A stretch of DNA of 64,000 nt from Cyprinodon diabolis (taxonomy: Eukaryota > Chordata > Actinopteri > Cyprinodontiformes > Cyprinodontidae): positions 40,288,611-40,352,610 of the forward strand of contig CM060081.1 of assembly GCA_030533445.1 (NCBI GenBank). The letters are read 5' to 3'. Shown here piece after piece: positions 11,726 through 25,326 of this stretch (positions are counted from its first letter, which is position 1; each line of letters begins with the position of its first letter). The position numbers and the translations under genes are program-made. Under the pieces are notes generated by a model. It did no database searches, had not been told where the DNA came from, and saw only the letters and a list, made by a program, of their open reading frames with translations.

Positions 11726-13989
11726 AGCTCCATAAAAAAAGGGACATTTTAAAACAGCTTACCTGCTTGGGGAAAAAAATGGAAACACCCAGTTGGAGTT
11801 TATCTATGTGGGTACTATAAACATTAGTTCTATCTTATTAAATGAAAAAAAACAATGGGATAGGGTCTTTATAATGAATAATCCTGGATCTATTTTCCTG
11901 TTTCATCTGACGTAGAGACACTGGAATGTGTTGGTGTTCGAAACTTGTTACTATTCAGCTTTTTTTTTTTTTTTTTTGTGCCATTGTTCCTCATCTCTTT
12001 TGTCTGCATTAGATAATGGGATATAATCTTAAACAATGTGCTTTAGGGATACAGAGTGCATTATTGTTTACTGAGCTTGTCTCTCTAAGGCACAGATAAT
12101 GGCTGAAAGCCCAAAACGGAGAAGATAATGAAAATGATGACTCGATATATTAAACCCAGCAAAAAAGGCTGCATGCTTCACTGGCACTGGTCTGAAAACA
12201 GGATTACCACTACAGTATCACTGTCACTAAAGACAGATGGCTCAGAAGCTCAGGAGTGAATGAGACACAGATCACATAATTATATCCAACAGTTCTGATT
12301 ATTTGAAGTGATTTTTATCTATTTGACAGCTTTGAAGCCACACAAATAGAGTCAGTTTGAATGACAGTATCCAGATGGCAAACTCATGCGAAATGTAGGC
12401 AGGTTGTAAAGAATTTTTTCTTTTTTATAAATATTTCCTTCAGAGTTTTTTTTGTTTTTTTTTAAGCAAAAAATATATGAAAACGCTTGTTTCACTCGTA
12501 CATTTTTTTCAAAAGCTGTTGTTTAGGATAAAGTAGTACTGAAATATAAACATGTGTAGATTTCCATACAGATTTATTATAAATGGCTGGTCAAGATATA
12601 ACATATATAATTTTTGTTGTTTGTAATTTAATCTTTTAACATTAAGGAAACCATGCACCTTTTATAGGACTAACGGATAACAGCAGAGCTGGAATATTTA
12701 TGAAGCAAAATGCTTTGATGCAGCTAAATATAGTTACATCCAAGGATGTATAAATCATTTAAAACTGCTATCCATTTTCCATTGAAAAGTAATGCAGCTT
12801 CTGTTTTAACAAAAATTCTACAAACACATGTCAAATATTCCCCATACTGGGTGGTTTAAAAGTTGTATCTATAGTGGCATATTCAAACCTTGTCAGCCTG
12901 TTTGCAAATTTGAAATAAAAAAAAAAACTAAATTTGGGTAATCTTTAATTGTTATTGCAAATCACAACCAACAGAAGGATCCACCTGAGAACCTAGGTAA
13001 ATTATTTACTGTTTTGCTTTATTGTGTTCTGTCATGTAAGTTGGATCATAAGCTTGTCCTGTTGCAAAGAGGGGCATAAATATTTTAGTAAAACTTTATC
13101 TACGGTACATGTTTTAGGAAGAGTTAGAACATGACAGTTAGAGCAGCCGACAGATAAAGCTATCTTAAACTACTACAAAGGTCCATAAATTCTAAGAAAA
13201 ATAAATGTTTTGCATTTTACGAAGTTCTAAAACTATAATGTCGGACTACATTTTTCCTTCAGTTCAAGCCAATATCTTTTTATTCAGTTATAAAGAGGAA
13301 AACATGTCTTTCCAGGTTTGCCTACACCCAATATAGTGCAGAGTAAAAATTCCCCACAGCCTGTAATAACCAACATCCAGCTTTTTACTCATTAGGATAG
13401 GAAAAATCCGTATCTGCTAATTTGATGTTACGTTTTTTCTGTCAAAGGGTCTTTCATGTTGAGCATGTCTGCTGTAAGTCAAAAAATATAACATTGACAA
13501 CAATTTCAGAAATTTGTTCAGTTTATGATGTCAATTTGATGGTGTTATATATAAAAAAAAGAAGAATTCCTTAAAACTCCAAATGTACCTGTTTTATATA
13601 CAACCGCAGCTATAAGGGAATGAAAAAGTGTTCAAACGCCTGAATGCATAAAGACCTTATGAACGCCACGGGGACCATCAGATTATGCAAAAGGAGGAAA
13701 CTACTCATGCATCTATAACACACAACCTTTGTGAAAGTATTTGTTTGTTGCTGAATTAATTTTTCTTATAAAGCTGAAAATCAGATGTTGTTGGTAAATT
13801 CACTTCCCAAATAGAATTATGAACAAAATTATATTTAAGATGAGGCCATTGTTTTCAGATGAATTGAACATTTCAAATCAATTGACAAATGGAAATCTCC
13901 AGCGATTCCTTGAATTCTGTATGTTTTAAAAACATATTTTTTAACTAGATGAAAGTCTAGTCCTATTTTTCAATGAACTATATAATCTC
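11726..13989. other. AT-rich intronic sequence, nothing recognised
   Basis: Homopolymer runs (poly-T near 11960) and many stops are present in all frames. No repeat family, exon or RNA gene was identified. Confidence 0.4.
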
Positions 13990-14399
13990 CTTGGGCTGCC
14001 ACCTTATCGTGGTGGAGAGGTTTGAGTGTCCCAATGATCCTGGGAGCTATGCTGTCGGGGGCTTTATGCCCCTGGTAGGGTCACCCAAGGCAGACAGGTC
14101 CTAGGTGAGGAACCAGACAAAGCGCAGCCCGAAGACCCCTATGATGAACAAAATATTTGGATTCAGCGTTCCCTCGCCCGGACGCGGGTCACCGGGGCCC
14201 CACTCTGGAGTCAGGCCTGGAGGGGGGGCACGATGGCGAGCGCCTGGTGGCCGGGCTTTTACCCATGGGGCCCGGGCGGGCTCAGCCCAAAGAGAAAACA
14301 TGGGTCCCCCCTTACATGGGCCCACCAACCGTGAGAGGGGCCATAGGGGTCGGGTGCAATGTGTGTTGGGTGGCGGCCGGGGGAGGGGACCCTGGCTGT

Positions 14400-15432
14400 C
14401 CGATCCTCGGCTGCAAAAGCTGGCTCTTGGGACGTGGAATGTCACCTCGCTGGTGGGGAAAGAGCCGGAGCTAGTGTCTGAGGCTGAGAGGTTCCGGCTA
14501 GAAATCGTCGGTCTCACCTCAACGCATGGTTCTGGTTCTGGAACCTGTCTCCAGAGAGGGGCTGGACATACTTCCACTCTGGAGTTGCCCACGGTGAGAG
14601 GCGCCGGGCAGGAGTGGGCATACTTGTTGCCCCCCATCTTGGCGCCTGTACATTGGGGTTTACCCCGGTGAACGAGAGGGTAGCCTCCCTCCGCCCACGG
14701 GTGGGGGGACGGGTTCTTATTGTTGTCTGTGCTTACGGGCCGAACAACAGTTCAGATTACCCACCCTTCTTGGAGTCCATAGAGGGGGTACTGGAGGGTG
14801 CCCCTCCTGGGGACTCCCTTGTTCTGCTGGGAGACTTCAACGCTCACGTGGGCAATGACAGTGAGACCTGGAGGGGCGTGGTTGGGAGGAATGGCCGCCC
14901 TGATCTGAACTCGCGTGGTGTTCTGTTGTTGGACTTCTGTGCTTGTCATGGATTGTCCATAACGAACACCATGTTTAAGCATAAGGGTGTCCATATGTGC
15001 ACATGGCACCAGGACACCCTAGGCCGCAGTTCAATGATCGACTTTGTCATCGTTTCATCGGACTTGCGGCCGTATGTCTTGGACACTCGGGTGAAGAAAG
15101 GTGCTGAGCTTTCCACTGACCACTACCTGGTGGTGAGTTGGCTCCGGTGGTGGGGGAGGATGCCGGTCAGACCTGGCAGGCCCAAACGTGTTGTGAGGGT
15201 CTGCTGGGAACGTCTGGCGGAGTCCCCTGTTAGGCGGGGCTTTAACTCCGATCTCCGGCAGAACTTCGAACACATCCCGGGGGAGGTGGGGGACATTGAT
15301 TCCGAGTGGACCATGTTCCGTTCCTCCATTGTCGAGGCAGCTTATCTGAGCTGCGGCCGCAAGGTTGTCTGTGCCTGTCGTGGCGACAACCCTCGAACCC
15401 GTTGGTCGACACCTCCGGTGCTGTCAGGTTGA
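14400..15432 (+). pseudogene. LINE endonuclease domain, frameshifted
   Basis: The first part (to about 14610) reads LGTWNVTSLVGKEPELV and continues to a VGLTSTH block. The second part, in another frame from 14614, has [13 protein letters not shown], then [20 protein letters not shown] and [10 protein letters not shown]. These are the GDFNAH, SMIDF and DH motifs of the endonuclease/exonuclease/phosphatase fold that nicks target DNA for target-primed reverse transcription. The two parts are joined by a frameshift between about 14600 and 14625. The frame closes with a stop at 15430-15432 before the reverse transcriptase begins. Upstream, 13990-14400 corresponds to the element's leader. Confidence 0.85.
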
Positions 15433-15497
15433 AGAAGGAGGCCTATCGGGCCTTTTTGGCCTGTGGGACTCCGGAATGAGCTGATGGGTACCGGTAG

Positions 15498-17303
15498 GTG
15501 AAGCGGCATGCGGCTCGGATGGTTGCTGAGGCAAAAACTTGGGTGTGGGAGGAGTTTGGAGAGGCCATGGAGAAAGACTTCCGTACGGCTCCGAAGCGAT
15601 TCCGGTCCGCCATTCGGCGTCTCAGGAGGGGGAAGCGGTGCAGCACCAACACTGTTTATAGTGGGGATAGTGTGCTGCTGACCTCGACTCGGGACGTTGT
15701 GGGTCGGTGGGCGGAATACTTTGAATACCTCCTCATCCCACCAACATGCCTTCCATTGAGGAAGCTGGGCCTGGGGACTCTGGACTGGGCTCTCCAATCT
15801 CTGTGGGCGAGGTCGCCGAGGTGGTTAAAAAGCTCCTCGGTGGCAGGGCCCCGGGGGTGGATGAGATCCGCCCGGAGTTCCTCAAGGTCCTGGATGTTGT
15901 AGGGTTGTGTTGGCTGATGCGACTCTTCAACATTGCATGGACATCGGGGGCAGTCCCCCTGGATTGGCAGACTGGGGTGGTGGTCCCCCTATTCAAAAAG
16001 GGGGACCGGAGGGTGTGCTCTAATTACAGGGGAGTCACACTCTTAAGCTTCCCCGGCAAGGTCTATTTGGGGGTGCTGGAGAGGAGGGTCCGTCGGATAG
16101 TCGAACCTCGGATTCAGGAAGAGCAGTGTGGTTTCCGTCCTGGTCGTGGAATGCTGGACCAGCTCTACACCCTCAGCAGGGTCCTGGAGGGCGCATGGGA
16201 GTTCGCCCAACCAGTCTACATGTGCTTTGTGGACTTGGAGAAGGCGTTCGACCGTGTCCCTCGGGGGGCCCTGTGGGGGGTTCTCCGGGAGTACGGGGTG
16301 CCGGGCTCTTTGATATGGGCTGTCAGGTCCCTGTATGACCGGTGTCAGAGTCTGGTCCGCATTGCTGGCAGTAAGTCGGGCTCATTTCCGGGGAGAGTTG
16401 GACTCTGCCAGGGCTGCCCTTTGTCACCGATTCTGTTCATTACCTTCATGGACAGAATTTCTAGGCACAGCCAAGGTGTTGAGGGGATCCGTTTTGGTGG
16501 CCTTAGGATTGCGTCTCTGCTTTTTGCAGATGATGTGGTCCTATTGGCCTCATCAGGTCGTGATCTGCAGCTCTCGCTGGATCGGTTTGCAGCCGAGTGT
16601 GAAGCGGCAGGGATGGGCATCAGTGCCTCCAAATCCGAGGCCATGGTCTTGAGCCGGAAGAGGGTAGAGTGCCTTCTCCGGGTCAGGGGGGGTGTCCTGC
16701 CCCAAGTGGAGGAGTTTAAGTATCTTGGGATCTTGTTCACGAATGAGGGAAGAAGGGAGCGGGAGATAGACAGGCGGATTCGTGCAGCGTCTGCCGTGAA
16801 GCGGGCGCTGTACCGGTCCGTCGTGGTGAAGAGAGAGCTGAGTCAAAAAGCGAAGCTCTCAATTTACAGGTCGATCTACCTTCCTACCCTCATCTATGGT
16901 CATGAACTCTGCGTCATGACCGAAAGAACGAGATCGCGGATACAAGCAGCCGAAATGGGTTTCCTCCGTAGGGTGGCTGGGCTCTCCCTTAGATATAGGG
17001 TGAGAAGCTTGGTCATCCGGGAGAGACTCGGAGTAGAGCCACTGCTCCTCCACGTCAAGAGGAGCCAGTTGAGGTGGCTTGGGCATCTGGTTAGGATGCC
17101 TCCTGGACGCCTCCCTGGTGAGGTGTTCCGGGCACGTCCCACCGGGGGGAGGCCCCGGGGAAGACCCAGGACACCCTGGAGAGACTATGTTTCTCGGCTG
17201 GCCTGGGAACGCCTTGGGGTTCCTCCTGAAGAGCTGGAAGAAGTGGCTGGGGAGAGGGAAGTCTGGGCCTCCCTTCTTAAGCTGCTGCCTCAGTCATCTG
17301 GGT
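15498..17303 (+). pseudogene. LINE reverse transcriptase and C-terminal domain, frameshifted
   Basis: The linker (EAMEKDFRTAPKRF...) starts in one frame at 15498, and the RT proper runs in another from about 15746. Motifs appear in order: GGRAPGVDEIRPEFLK, VVPLFKKGDRRVCSNYRGVTLL, EEQCGFRPGRG, FVDLEKAFDRVPR, LCQGCPLSPILF and the catalytic FADDVVLLA with the aspartate pair at 16529-16534. After KYLGILF come the RRIRAASAVKRAL and LRWLGHLVRMP segments of the C-terminal domain. The catalytic residues are intact, so loss of function comes from frameshifts near 15430-15500 and 15740. The frame runs on to 17422 into non-element sequence, which suggests the 3' end is altered. Confidence 0.88.
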
Positions 17304-17330
17304 CATGGCAAACACAAAACAGGCTTAAAT

Positions 17331-20300
17331 TGGAAGGAAACCAGACTTCTGCTCAGTTTTTTGAAGCCGTTTCGACGCCGCTTCAGGAGTCTTTGTCAAT
17401 TCCGTCGGTATGCGTAGTTTGAGTGCTGATGTATTTAAGCAACCTGGAGGTCCATCCTTCTAGTTACATTCCAAGTCAAATGCAAATCAAATAGCAATCT
17501 CCTGTTCTCCTTCATTTTGAATCATGATGGGAGTACTTATGCAATTTCTTTAGAATAAGAGATTCCATGACCAAACTTTATATATATATATTTACATGCA
17601 TAAAGTATGCATTGTAAAATGTATATATATGATTTAACATTTATATTCAGGGTTTTACTCCTATATTGGTTTTGCTACATTTTACCTCCTGCGCCACATA
17701 GAGGTCATACTAACAATAAAAAAAAAAATTATTAAGTCTTGTATTGCCACAGATCACGTTATGAACAAGCATGCAAGCAGTTTTAAACTTTAAAATAAAC
17801 ACAGTATTGGAAATACCAATTAGGCTTTATAGGCTTTAGAACTTAGAGCGTAAAATGTCAGTCTTTAACAAAAATATATATATGCGTTTTTGTTTTTTTT
17901 GCTTTACACTTTAATACAAATTCCAGACTCTTTAAGGAATCCGTACCCAAAAAAGAATACTAAATGAATAAGAGAAGATGTCTGTACCTTATATGCCTTT
18001 ACAGCATATATGTCTGTAAATGAGAGAAGAGATATAAGGTGGCACAAACGGCCATGAAATAATTTACCAAAGCTTAACCTTTTTTTATTTTTTTATAGGA
18101 AGCTACTTAATTCTGGCAGCTTTAAATGTAGCCAATGCATTGTTGTCATTGTTGAAAATAAAATACTGAGTTTTATTTTTGTGAACTGAACTCACTGATT
18201 GTAGCATAGGACCAACTGGGATAGGCTCCAACTAACCTACTCCAACACATATGGCACAGAAGATGATGCCTAAACTTGATCTAATGTTATAGGAAAATTC
18301 AAAAATGGAGTCAGCAGAAATACAGAAGCATATCCAAAACATAAATTAGGCGAAATGAATGCACCATGTTTATGTGCTGACTTTTAATAATTCAGCATTT
18401 CTTTCATTCGCTGTTAGTTACACTAGAAGAATAGGATTCCATAAAAATGTCATATATCACAAGATTGATGTGCTAATCCAACCGAAGCTAACAGGAAATG
18501 GAGCTTAAAATGCACATCATTATAAAGCCAAACCAACAAACATGCAGCAGCACTCAGACATCTGCTGCTGCAGAGGCCAGGGTGAATGTGGTTACATCTT
18601 TGAGGTTTTCCACTGAGTATTTTCAGTAATTAAATTTTTATTTACATCAAAGACAATCCCACACAGATTCAAATGGGTTGGAGCATGCTGTTGTAGTGTC
18701 CCACATTCATTCACAATGTGTTTTAATGTGGGCAAAGAGCTGGCCATTTTTGCACCAGGAGCAGTCTTATTACATCAGCTGACTTTCGGTTTTATAGAAG
18801 CGTACTTGTTAACAGAATACTAAGTACTTTTACTACGATAGGAAACAAAACATAATGTACCATTAAATAAACTGCCATACAGAATTTAACATATTTACAC
18901 TTCCACTAAATCCATTAGTTTTAAAGGTGCTTAAGACAAATATTTTGTCTGTACATTACTGTCTCATTCGATGTTGAATACTTTAAAAACATACAATTTA
19001 TTGTGTCAAATATCATAATCAGACATCCTTGAGCTTTCTCTGTTTCTTAAATGCACTGATTTTAAACAGATCGTTCATTAAAACAACAAACAGTCACTCG
19101 GAAAGAGGTGCATGTGGGTATTTTTAATAAAACAGTATGTGAATAGAAGAAGACTCTTACTTTTTGCTTCTGCTAAAACAATTGTTTCAACTGCTAAGTT
19201 GAAAGCAACTGCAAAAAGGGCAAACGCAATTGAAGTGAGCTCAGAGAAAAGGTCAAGAATTGTTTCTCTGCAGAGAGAAGGCCATGCTGTTCATTAGATC
19301 AGCAAAGACTCGATCTTCTATTCCCTGCAGCTGGATGCTTTGAGAAATGATTTAAAATAGAGGGAATCAACAAAAGATTGTAACACACAATGATGGATAG
19401 GAAAAAAGAGGGAAAACAGCAGCTAGCATCTTCTGGAGCTCAGACGTACTCTAACTGCGCTTATTCGCTGATCCAAATAAGATCAACCAGTTGGAGGTAG
19501 AGTGATAGATAGTGACAGAAACCATTGGTCCTCAGAATTAGATAAGCAATGGTCAAGCAGGGAACCATCAAAGCTCTTGAAAGAAACATTATTTCTAAAA
19601 GAGTTTAAGTGAAACTGATAATGGGAGTTTTTTTTATTTTTTTTTTTAAGCAGTTTACTTGACAAAAGTGATCCTATCAAAAACGTTTCTTTAAGCTCAT
19701 ACAAAACTGAACTTGCAAATACTAATGTAAAATTTCATACAGTAAATCTTTAAATCAAAAAGGTCTGAACCATTTAATTTTATTCTAGCGACAAAAACTT
19801 AACATTTCTGATCATACTCTGAGCATAAAACTAAAGAAAAAGAAATTATGAAGGGCACTGATGCAGCCACTGATCTGCAAGTCATAGGATTTTCCATGTT
19901 TTTTTAGGGCTTAGAATTTATCAAATGAGAAATGAACACAAGAAAAAAGTACATAAATAATATGGCAGTAAGATTCAGAGGCATAGAGAGCGGAGAGCCC
20001 TGGCAGCGGAAGGTGAAGAAATTTAGGTTATTAATGCATCCAGTTGGGTGGAAGTGCTTGGTGGCCAGATCAAAATACAGGCAGATCTGTGACAGATACT
20101 TTTGGTAATTAGTTCACAAAATGCACAACTATTTTGAAAAAGCTTACTGATTGATAGGTTGTATTCCGTATAGTAGTTCTGTTGTTAGCCACGTGTAATT
20201 TTTTATAATATAAACCCTGTTTCAATCATATTTAGTTGACGTTCATTTATGTTAATGTTTTAAATGATCAAAGACTAGTAGAGCAAGTCAAATATCATTT

Positions 20301-21811
20301 TCTACATAATGGGTGTAAAGAATAAGTGGATGTAATTTTACAAATACTTTTTTACAGTAAAAACAACTGTCTGTTTATCCGTCACAAACATATTTATTAT
20401 TATTATTACTTAACAATAGGTAAAAGCAGAGTATGTGATGTGATATTTATAATCTGTCGTCTATTTTCCTGTAGTTAAGCATGGTTTACTCATGTCTATG
20501 GCCAAACTGCTCAAAGGGCCATATGTGACCAAAAAAAATAAATAAATAAAACTGTCTGGAGTCGCAGAAATGTCTTATATATGCCTTGTATGGTAACACG
20601 GGCTTTAAATGCAAAATCCCACTATAGAAAATGACTATGTGGTCTTAAATATATAATAAGCATTCATGATTAAATGTTTATCCTGGACCAAATGTCACAT
20701 AGTAGCATGAGGTGAGTAAAGAGCAGTGAAAACTCCCATTGTACGCCGCTTCAACGCCTGTCACCGCACTGTTTAAATTTTGTTGCATTGATGAAATTAT
20801 AAAAACACGGTAAAGAAGTCTTTCTATGGTGGACATGTTTCTGTTGGGAGGAGTTGATTGAGTCATGAGGAACCAAGCAGGAACTAACATCCATCAGAGC
20901 AGTGCTCTCTAACCCTGAAATCCCACATCCTCCGTCACCAGCGTTACTTGGTGTGATTTATATTTTTAGGATTCAGGGAAAAAATGGAAGAAAGTTCACA
21001 TCCCTGCATCTGAGTGCTACCTGTTAGATCTGTAGACGGATTTCATGCTTGCAACAAAACTAGCAGGAGTAAAGGAGTTTGGAGATGTAATCCACTTCTT
21101 AAATCTATCTTTGCGCTCCTCTAATTTATCCAGAAGTTCAGTAATCACACTTTTTCTCTCACTCCCAGCTTGGTGGTCGGCTGCATATTTAGCCTTCCCT
21201 GGAAATGCCTTTTCCAATTTTCCTTTTTATTTTTTCACAACTTCTCATTACAAAGCAAAAATGCAGGCAATCCTTCCGCATTGGTGAGGAAAGCAAATGA
21301 TTCGGTCTATTTGAATCCTCTTTTCTCATCAGCTATCTTCCTTTTTTCCCTTTGAGATCCATGGTCCGAGACACACCTGCAGCTTTGTTTGCCTGCTGCT
21401 TTGTTTTGTTTGCCTTATTGTTTAAATGTATGTATTATACAAATGTTTACACCATTGGAAAACATAACTAATTTACCCTCCAGGCTAACATCCAGTCGGC
21501 CTTAGCCTGGTAATGCTGGAGGTTTCTCCATGTTAAAAGGGACTTTTTAGTCTCCATTATGGCTGCATACATTTTCAATGTGAGGGATTGCAATGCAAAT
21601 GAATATCTACTGTCAGCAAATGCTCAGGAGGAGCAAATACTACCAAGTGACGGAAAACGTATAATCACTCTGTGCATGATATGATTCAGGGTCTGAAGAG
21701 AATTTAATTAGAAAAGAATGGGTTTGACAGTTAATAGCATTATGAGGAAGAGCTGAAAAGTTGTGTGTAGAAAAGGCATCCCACAAACCTGACCACAAAA
21801 CGAACATTTTC
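17331..21811. other. AT-rich intronic sequence, nothing recognised
   Basis: This contains short AT microsatellites near 17580 and 17870, an ATT run near 20397, and no convincing exon. A scrap near 20500-20530 (GGCCAAACTGCTCAAAGGGCC) resembles the 'ggccaaatgtggccc' motif of old hAT-derived repeats. Confidence 0.4.
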
Positions 21812-21925
21812 TGTTAATTCAGTTTATTTATGTGGCGCCAATTCACAACACACTTCATCTCAAGGCACTTTACCATTCAACCAGATCATACAGACAGATT
21901 GGTTCAAAGTTTTCTAGCTAAGGAA
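21812..21925 (-). repeat. L2-type LINE 3' tail, minus orientation
   Basis: Read in reverse complement, TTTATGTGGCGCCAATTCAC and CATCTCAAGGCACTTTAC give the 'aagtgccttgagatg...ggcgccacataaat' ending of fish L2-like LINEs. Only the 3' end survives. Confidence 0.65.
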
Positions 21926-24468
21926 TACCAGTTGATTGCATCGACTCATTGACTTGAAGGCAATCCCTCAGAAGGAATTGACCAAAGACCAAGCAAACTA
22001 TTGGGAGAAGCTTTTACCAAAGTCCTGTAAGCCATTTTCACTAAAAACAGAGGAAAGGTTCTGACTCTGAAGAAAAAAGAAACACTAAAATAGACATAAT
22101 TTTCATGACAGATCATTCTCATGGCCATTTGTCCTTTAATATAAGCTTAACAAACTGCCTGCAACTTACTTGGAGGAGTCATGCAGGCAACATATGTCGC
22201 CTCCCTACATCCACATTGGCTACCAAAACAAATTCTTTGAGATGTTGAGGGGAAAGAAAAAGACATCTGATGCAGCTCTAAAAAAGGATGCCCTTGAGAA
22301 CAGGACACCCCACCCAGAACGGCCTGAACAAACAGTGTGTGTCAGAGAGCAAAGGGTTGGAGCAGAGAGCAGGAAACGAGCATGGGAGATGACAGAGAAG
22401 GAAAAACATAAATACAAGCAGAAGTTAAGCGTTTTCTCTGCTTTCTGTGGTGACAGTTTTAAGAGTGAGATTGTACAAATCTGCTGCATGTGGTCAGGGC
22501 TGCCTTTGTGTGCAAAGCAGTTCTTAAATCAAGATAACATACGTTTAGGCGTAAAATCATGAACAGATATAGATCATAATCTGATCCAGGGAGAAATCAA
22601 TTAGAAGTCAGAACTTAATGCAAACATCATGGGTTTCCTTTACTAGAATGCTTTTTACAAACTAGCAGGCTTAAAATAAGTCTGTTTTTTTAATACTTGG
22701 ACTTATTTCAGCTCTATGAAGATTACATTAAATCTGAATCTGACTGCATAATAGGATGGGATTGAAGTGAATTTGTCTGAATATGAATTATTCGCTGTTC
22801 TAGTAAGGTTACTTTGAGATTAAAGGAATTATCAGTGTAAACATGAACAAAATATGCTGCATATGGCGTTGCTCTTTAAAGAGGGTGTAATTGTGTATTT
22901 CTCCACTGCGTCTAAGAACGTAGCGCTTTGTTTTCTTAACTGAAAGTGTGAAGGAATTTTTTTCAGCTTGTCTAAATGGGACAGCATCTGTACAGTAAAT
23001 TGTGGCACATAGTAAAATAAGAAAAACCTTTGGTTACACTTTAATGTGGATCTCTGGAACAGCCTTGGCTGCTGATTACATCTTAATAAACACAACCAAC
23101 TTTAACCTCATCCTTCAATATTGTAGCGACATGTTTTCCATAACAGTGAGGAAAATTCTGGCCTTATATAAGAACGAAATTGCTAAGCTCATTAAATAAT
23201 TTTTTAGAATTGTGAATATATGAGTCAAAGACTTTCTATTATTTTACTGGTTGCCTACTGATAGATATGCTTAGCTCCTTCTGCTCATTGCCTTTCATTT
23301 TTTGTGTTTGTATATAATAGCTAAGAGGAAGGAAAATTATATATGATTTTCACATTTTTAACAAATTCAATCTCTAAGATGTAGTATGCTATTTTTCTCT
23401 TTCCTTTTTTAAATCCAGTGAAACAAACTACCTTAACTCTACTAATCATTCAGTGGAGTTCACCGATGTGTTATTTAACCTAAAAATAGGTGCAGATCTA
23501 AGATGTTTATTAAAGCACATTATTAAAAAAAATTGCCGTACAAGAAATTTAAACAACACTCAGGTTATAAAGCATTTCTCCCAGACTGTGATTATTTTTA
23601 TACAGCTGCAATGATCCACTGCTCAGGATGGAGAAAAATGTTGTAAGAATAACTTTTAATTGTTCACTCCCAAAATCAAACCATTTTTCAAGAAGAAGCA
23701 TTAAGAAAGTAAGCTATAAAAGTCATGTTTCCTGTTCTTAGCACAGGGAGCTTAATTTTAGCAGACATTATTCTTGACTATATTCTTTTTGCTGTGTTCA
23801 TATTCAAAAATATAAGTTTTGGAAACAAAAATGTTAACATACATTAAATCATTTATATTGTTAAAGGAAGAAGTTGGTTATCCAAATGCTCAAAGATTAG
23901 AGGTCAAAAGTTTTGTGAATATGATTGACAATGAAAAAGGTGGGACAGGTGTGAAGGTCATGAATGGGTGGTTGGGAGGGGTGCAAAGACAGGGGACTGA
24001 AAATTAGATGGTGCAAGACGGAGCAAAGGAGCCAGAAAAGAGCAGGAGGAGACACTGGAAGCGTGGGTTGGCCCCTGAGACATGTACTGAATGGATGTGG
24101 TATGACAGCACAAGCCCAATTAGTCTTGGATGCCAGGGCTGCTACAGGGAGGTCGGTGCAAGTGATCAAGCCATTCATGCATTCAAGCACTCGCCTGCAG
24201 GCATGCCGACAGCCTGGGTAAAGTTACTCCATCGCTGCTTCAGCTGGACTCCTGATCACACTGCTGCCTCTGCTCTCCTCCTCTTAGCTGCTAATTTCCT
24301 TTTCTGAAATCTGCACCTAACATTTGTTCATTTTTCCCCCATTGATCCTTGCTTCCTTCTTTCATCATTCTCTCTTTTCCTCTCATTCAGGAACACAACA
24401 CAAAGCGTAATTCCCACTGACATCTATACTCTACTATTTGTTTCTCACTCCAGGAACTTGTGTATTAC

Positions 24469-24769
24469 CTCATCCCATTCAGAAGCATAGGAAGGCATGC
24501 GGTCCACTGATGGTTGGCCAGAACTGCAGTTTGCCACAGATCCACTGCGGTTTGTCTGACCTCCGTCCTCCTCTCCGACTGGAGACGACAACAAGTCAGA
24601 GTCTGATTTTGACAAACTTCGAATCAGTCCCAGGTCTGCAGGTCTTGCTTTGATCACTGCTGCTGATGCAGACTCAGCTGAAACTTTACTCCCATCCTGT
24701 ACGTCGGTCTTTGGATTCTGGACCAGCTTGTTGGCATTACCTGGCATGAAGTCAGCCATTGTTGTATGC
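24469..24769 (-). CDS. anks1a: ANKS1-family adaptor, exon with putative start codon
   Basis: The exon is 301 nt on the minus strand with acceptor ...ACTTTGTAG at 24770 and donor GAG|GTAATA at 24468. An ATG at 24759-24757 in a good context (ACAACAATGG) opens 97 codons beginning MADFMPGNANKLVQ. The exon ends RMPSYASEWDE in phase 0, matching the next exon at 1007. The stretch LIRSLSKSDSDLL and the following serine-rich segment to SEWDE match the linker upstream of the SAM domains in ANKS1A/ANKS1B. No ankyrin repeats precede it here. The frame is also open upstream of the ATG to the acceptor, so the exon could instead be internal in a longer transcript. A probable leader exon at 25327 supports use of this ATG in a short isoform, comparable to known short ANKS1B forms. 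Confidence 0.75.
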
Positions 24770-25326
24770 CTACAAAGTGTAAATAAGTTTAATCCGTTCT
24801 GATGATGCAAAGATTAATCCAGCATCATGTGGAGCTTGTTGAACAGTACATAATTACAACAGGCACAAAACTAATTTCCCTGCAGACAAAGACTCAATCT
24901 ATGAACCTCCCCCATTTATAGGCAAGGATAACATATAAAGGAGACACTTGTTGTCCACAGTAACAATAACTAAGGCCCACCCACTAGTTGTATCCTGTTT
25001 CCCTTCCCTCAGTTAATGGCTGCCTTCTTCTAAGGCTCCTACAGTACATCGTCTCATATAATCTTCAAACTGTGCTTGTAAGGAAAGTTATTTAGCAATG
25101 ATAAGGCTGAAAAATAATCCTAACATAAGTCTTATTTAGTAAAATAGCATCAGACAACAATTAATTCTCCAAAACAAGAGGGCAAAAGTATGAGGTCAAC
25201 ACTGTGGCATGCAGCTTTAAGACAGAAAAACGCATTGAAACAGTAGAATGAGCCCCAAAGTATAGCCTAAAATCCAATGAAGAAAAGACATCACTGTTAA
25301 AAACAAAACAAAAACAATTTTCTTAC

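Larger units (their letters stand above)
13990..17330 (+). mobile_element. RTE-like non-LTR retrotransposon, near full length but broken
   Basis: This is a 3.3 kb GC-rich block in AT-rich surroundings. It begins with CCTTGGGCTGCCACCTTATC, a 5' region common to a very abundant fish LINE. It then encodes an apurinic endonuclease-type domain, a reverse transcriptase and a C-terminal domain rich in GRPRGRPRTPWRDYVSRLAW. Coding order and size fit a single-ORF RTE-type LINE. The coding sequence is divided among at least three reading frames, so this copy cannot make a full protein. The usual short tandem-repeat tail is not preserved after 17300. The clade assignment (RTE versus a related clade) is from memory of the protein and is moderately sure. 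Confidence 0.85.
1008..24468 (-). other. 23.5 kb ANKS1 intron, transposon-filled
   Basis: This span is bounded by a GT donor at 24468-24467 and a CAG acceptor at 1010-1008, both in phase 0. It contains no recognisable host exon. The elements listed separately account for roughly a third of it. The stretches 2.2-5.2, 5.8-7.1, 8.4-9.3, 11.7-14.0, 17.3-21.8 and 21.9-24.4 kb are AT-rich, with short homopolymers, and nothing else was identified in them. Confidence 0.65.

Noticed and set aside
14101..14637. 178-codon minus-strand frame rich in Pro/Arg
   Set aside because: It is a GC-rich shadow of the LINE endonuclease region on the opposite strand.
22170..22562. 130-codon plus-strand frame, lysine/glutamate-rich
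   Set aside because: No similarity recognised, overlaps an opposing frame of similar length, and lies inside the ANKS1 intron without splice signals.
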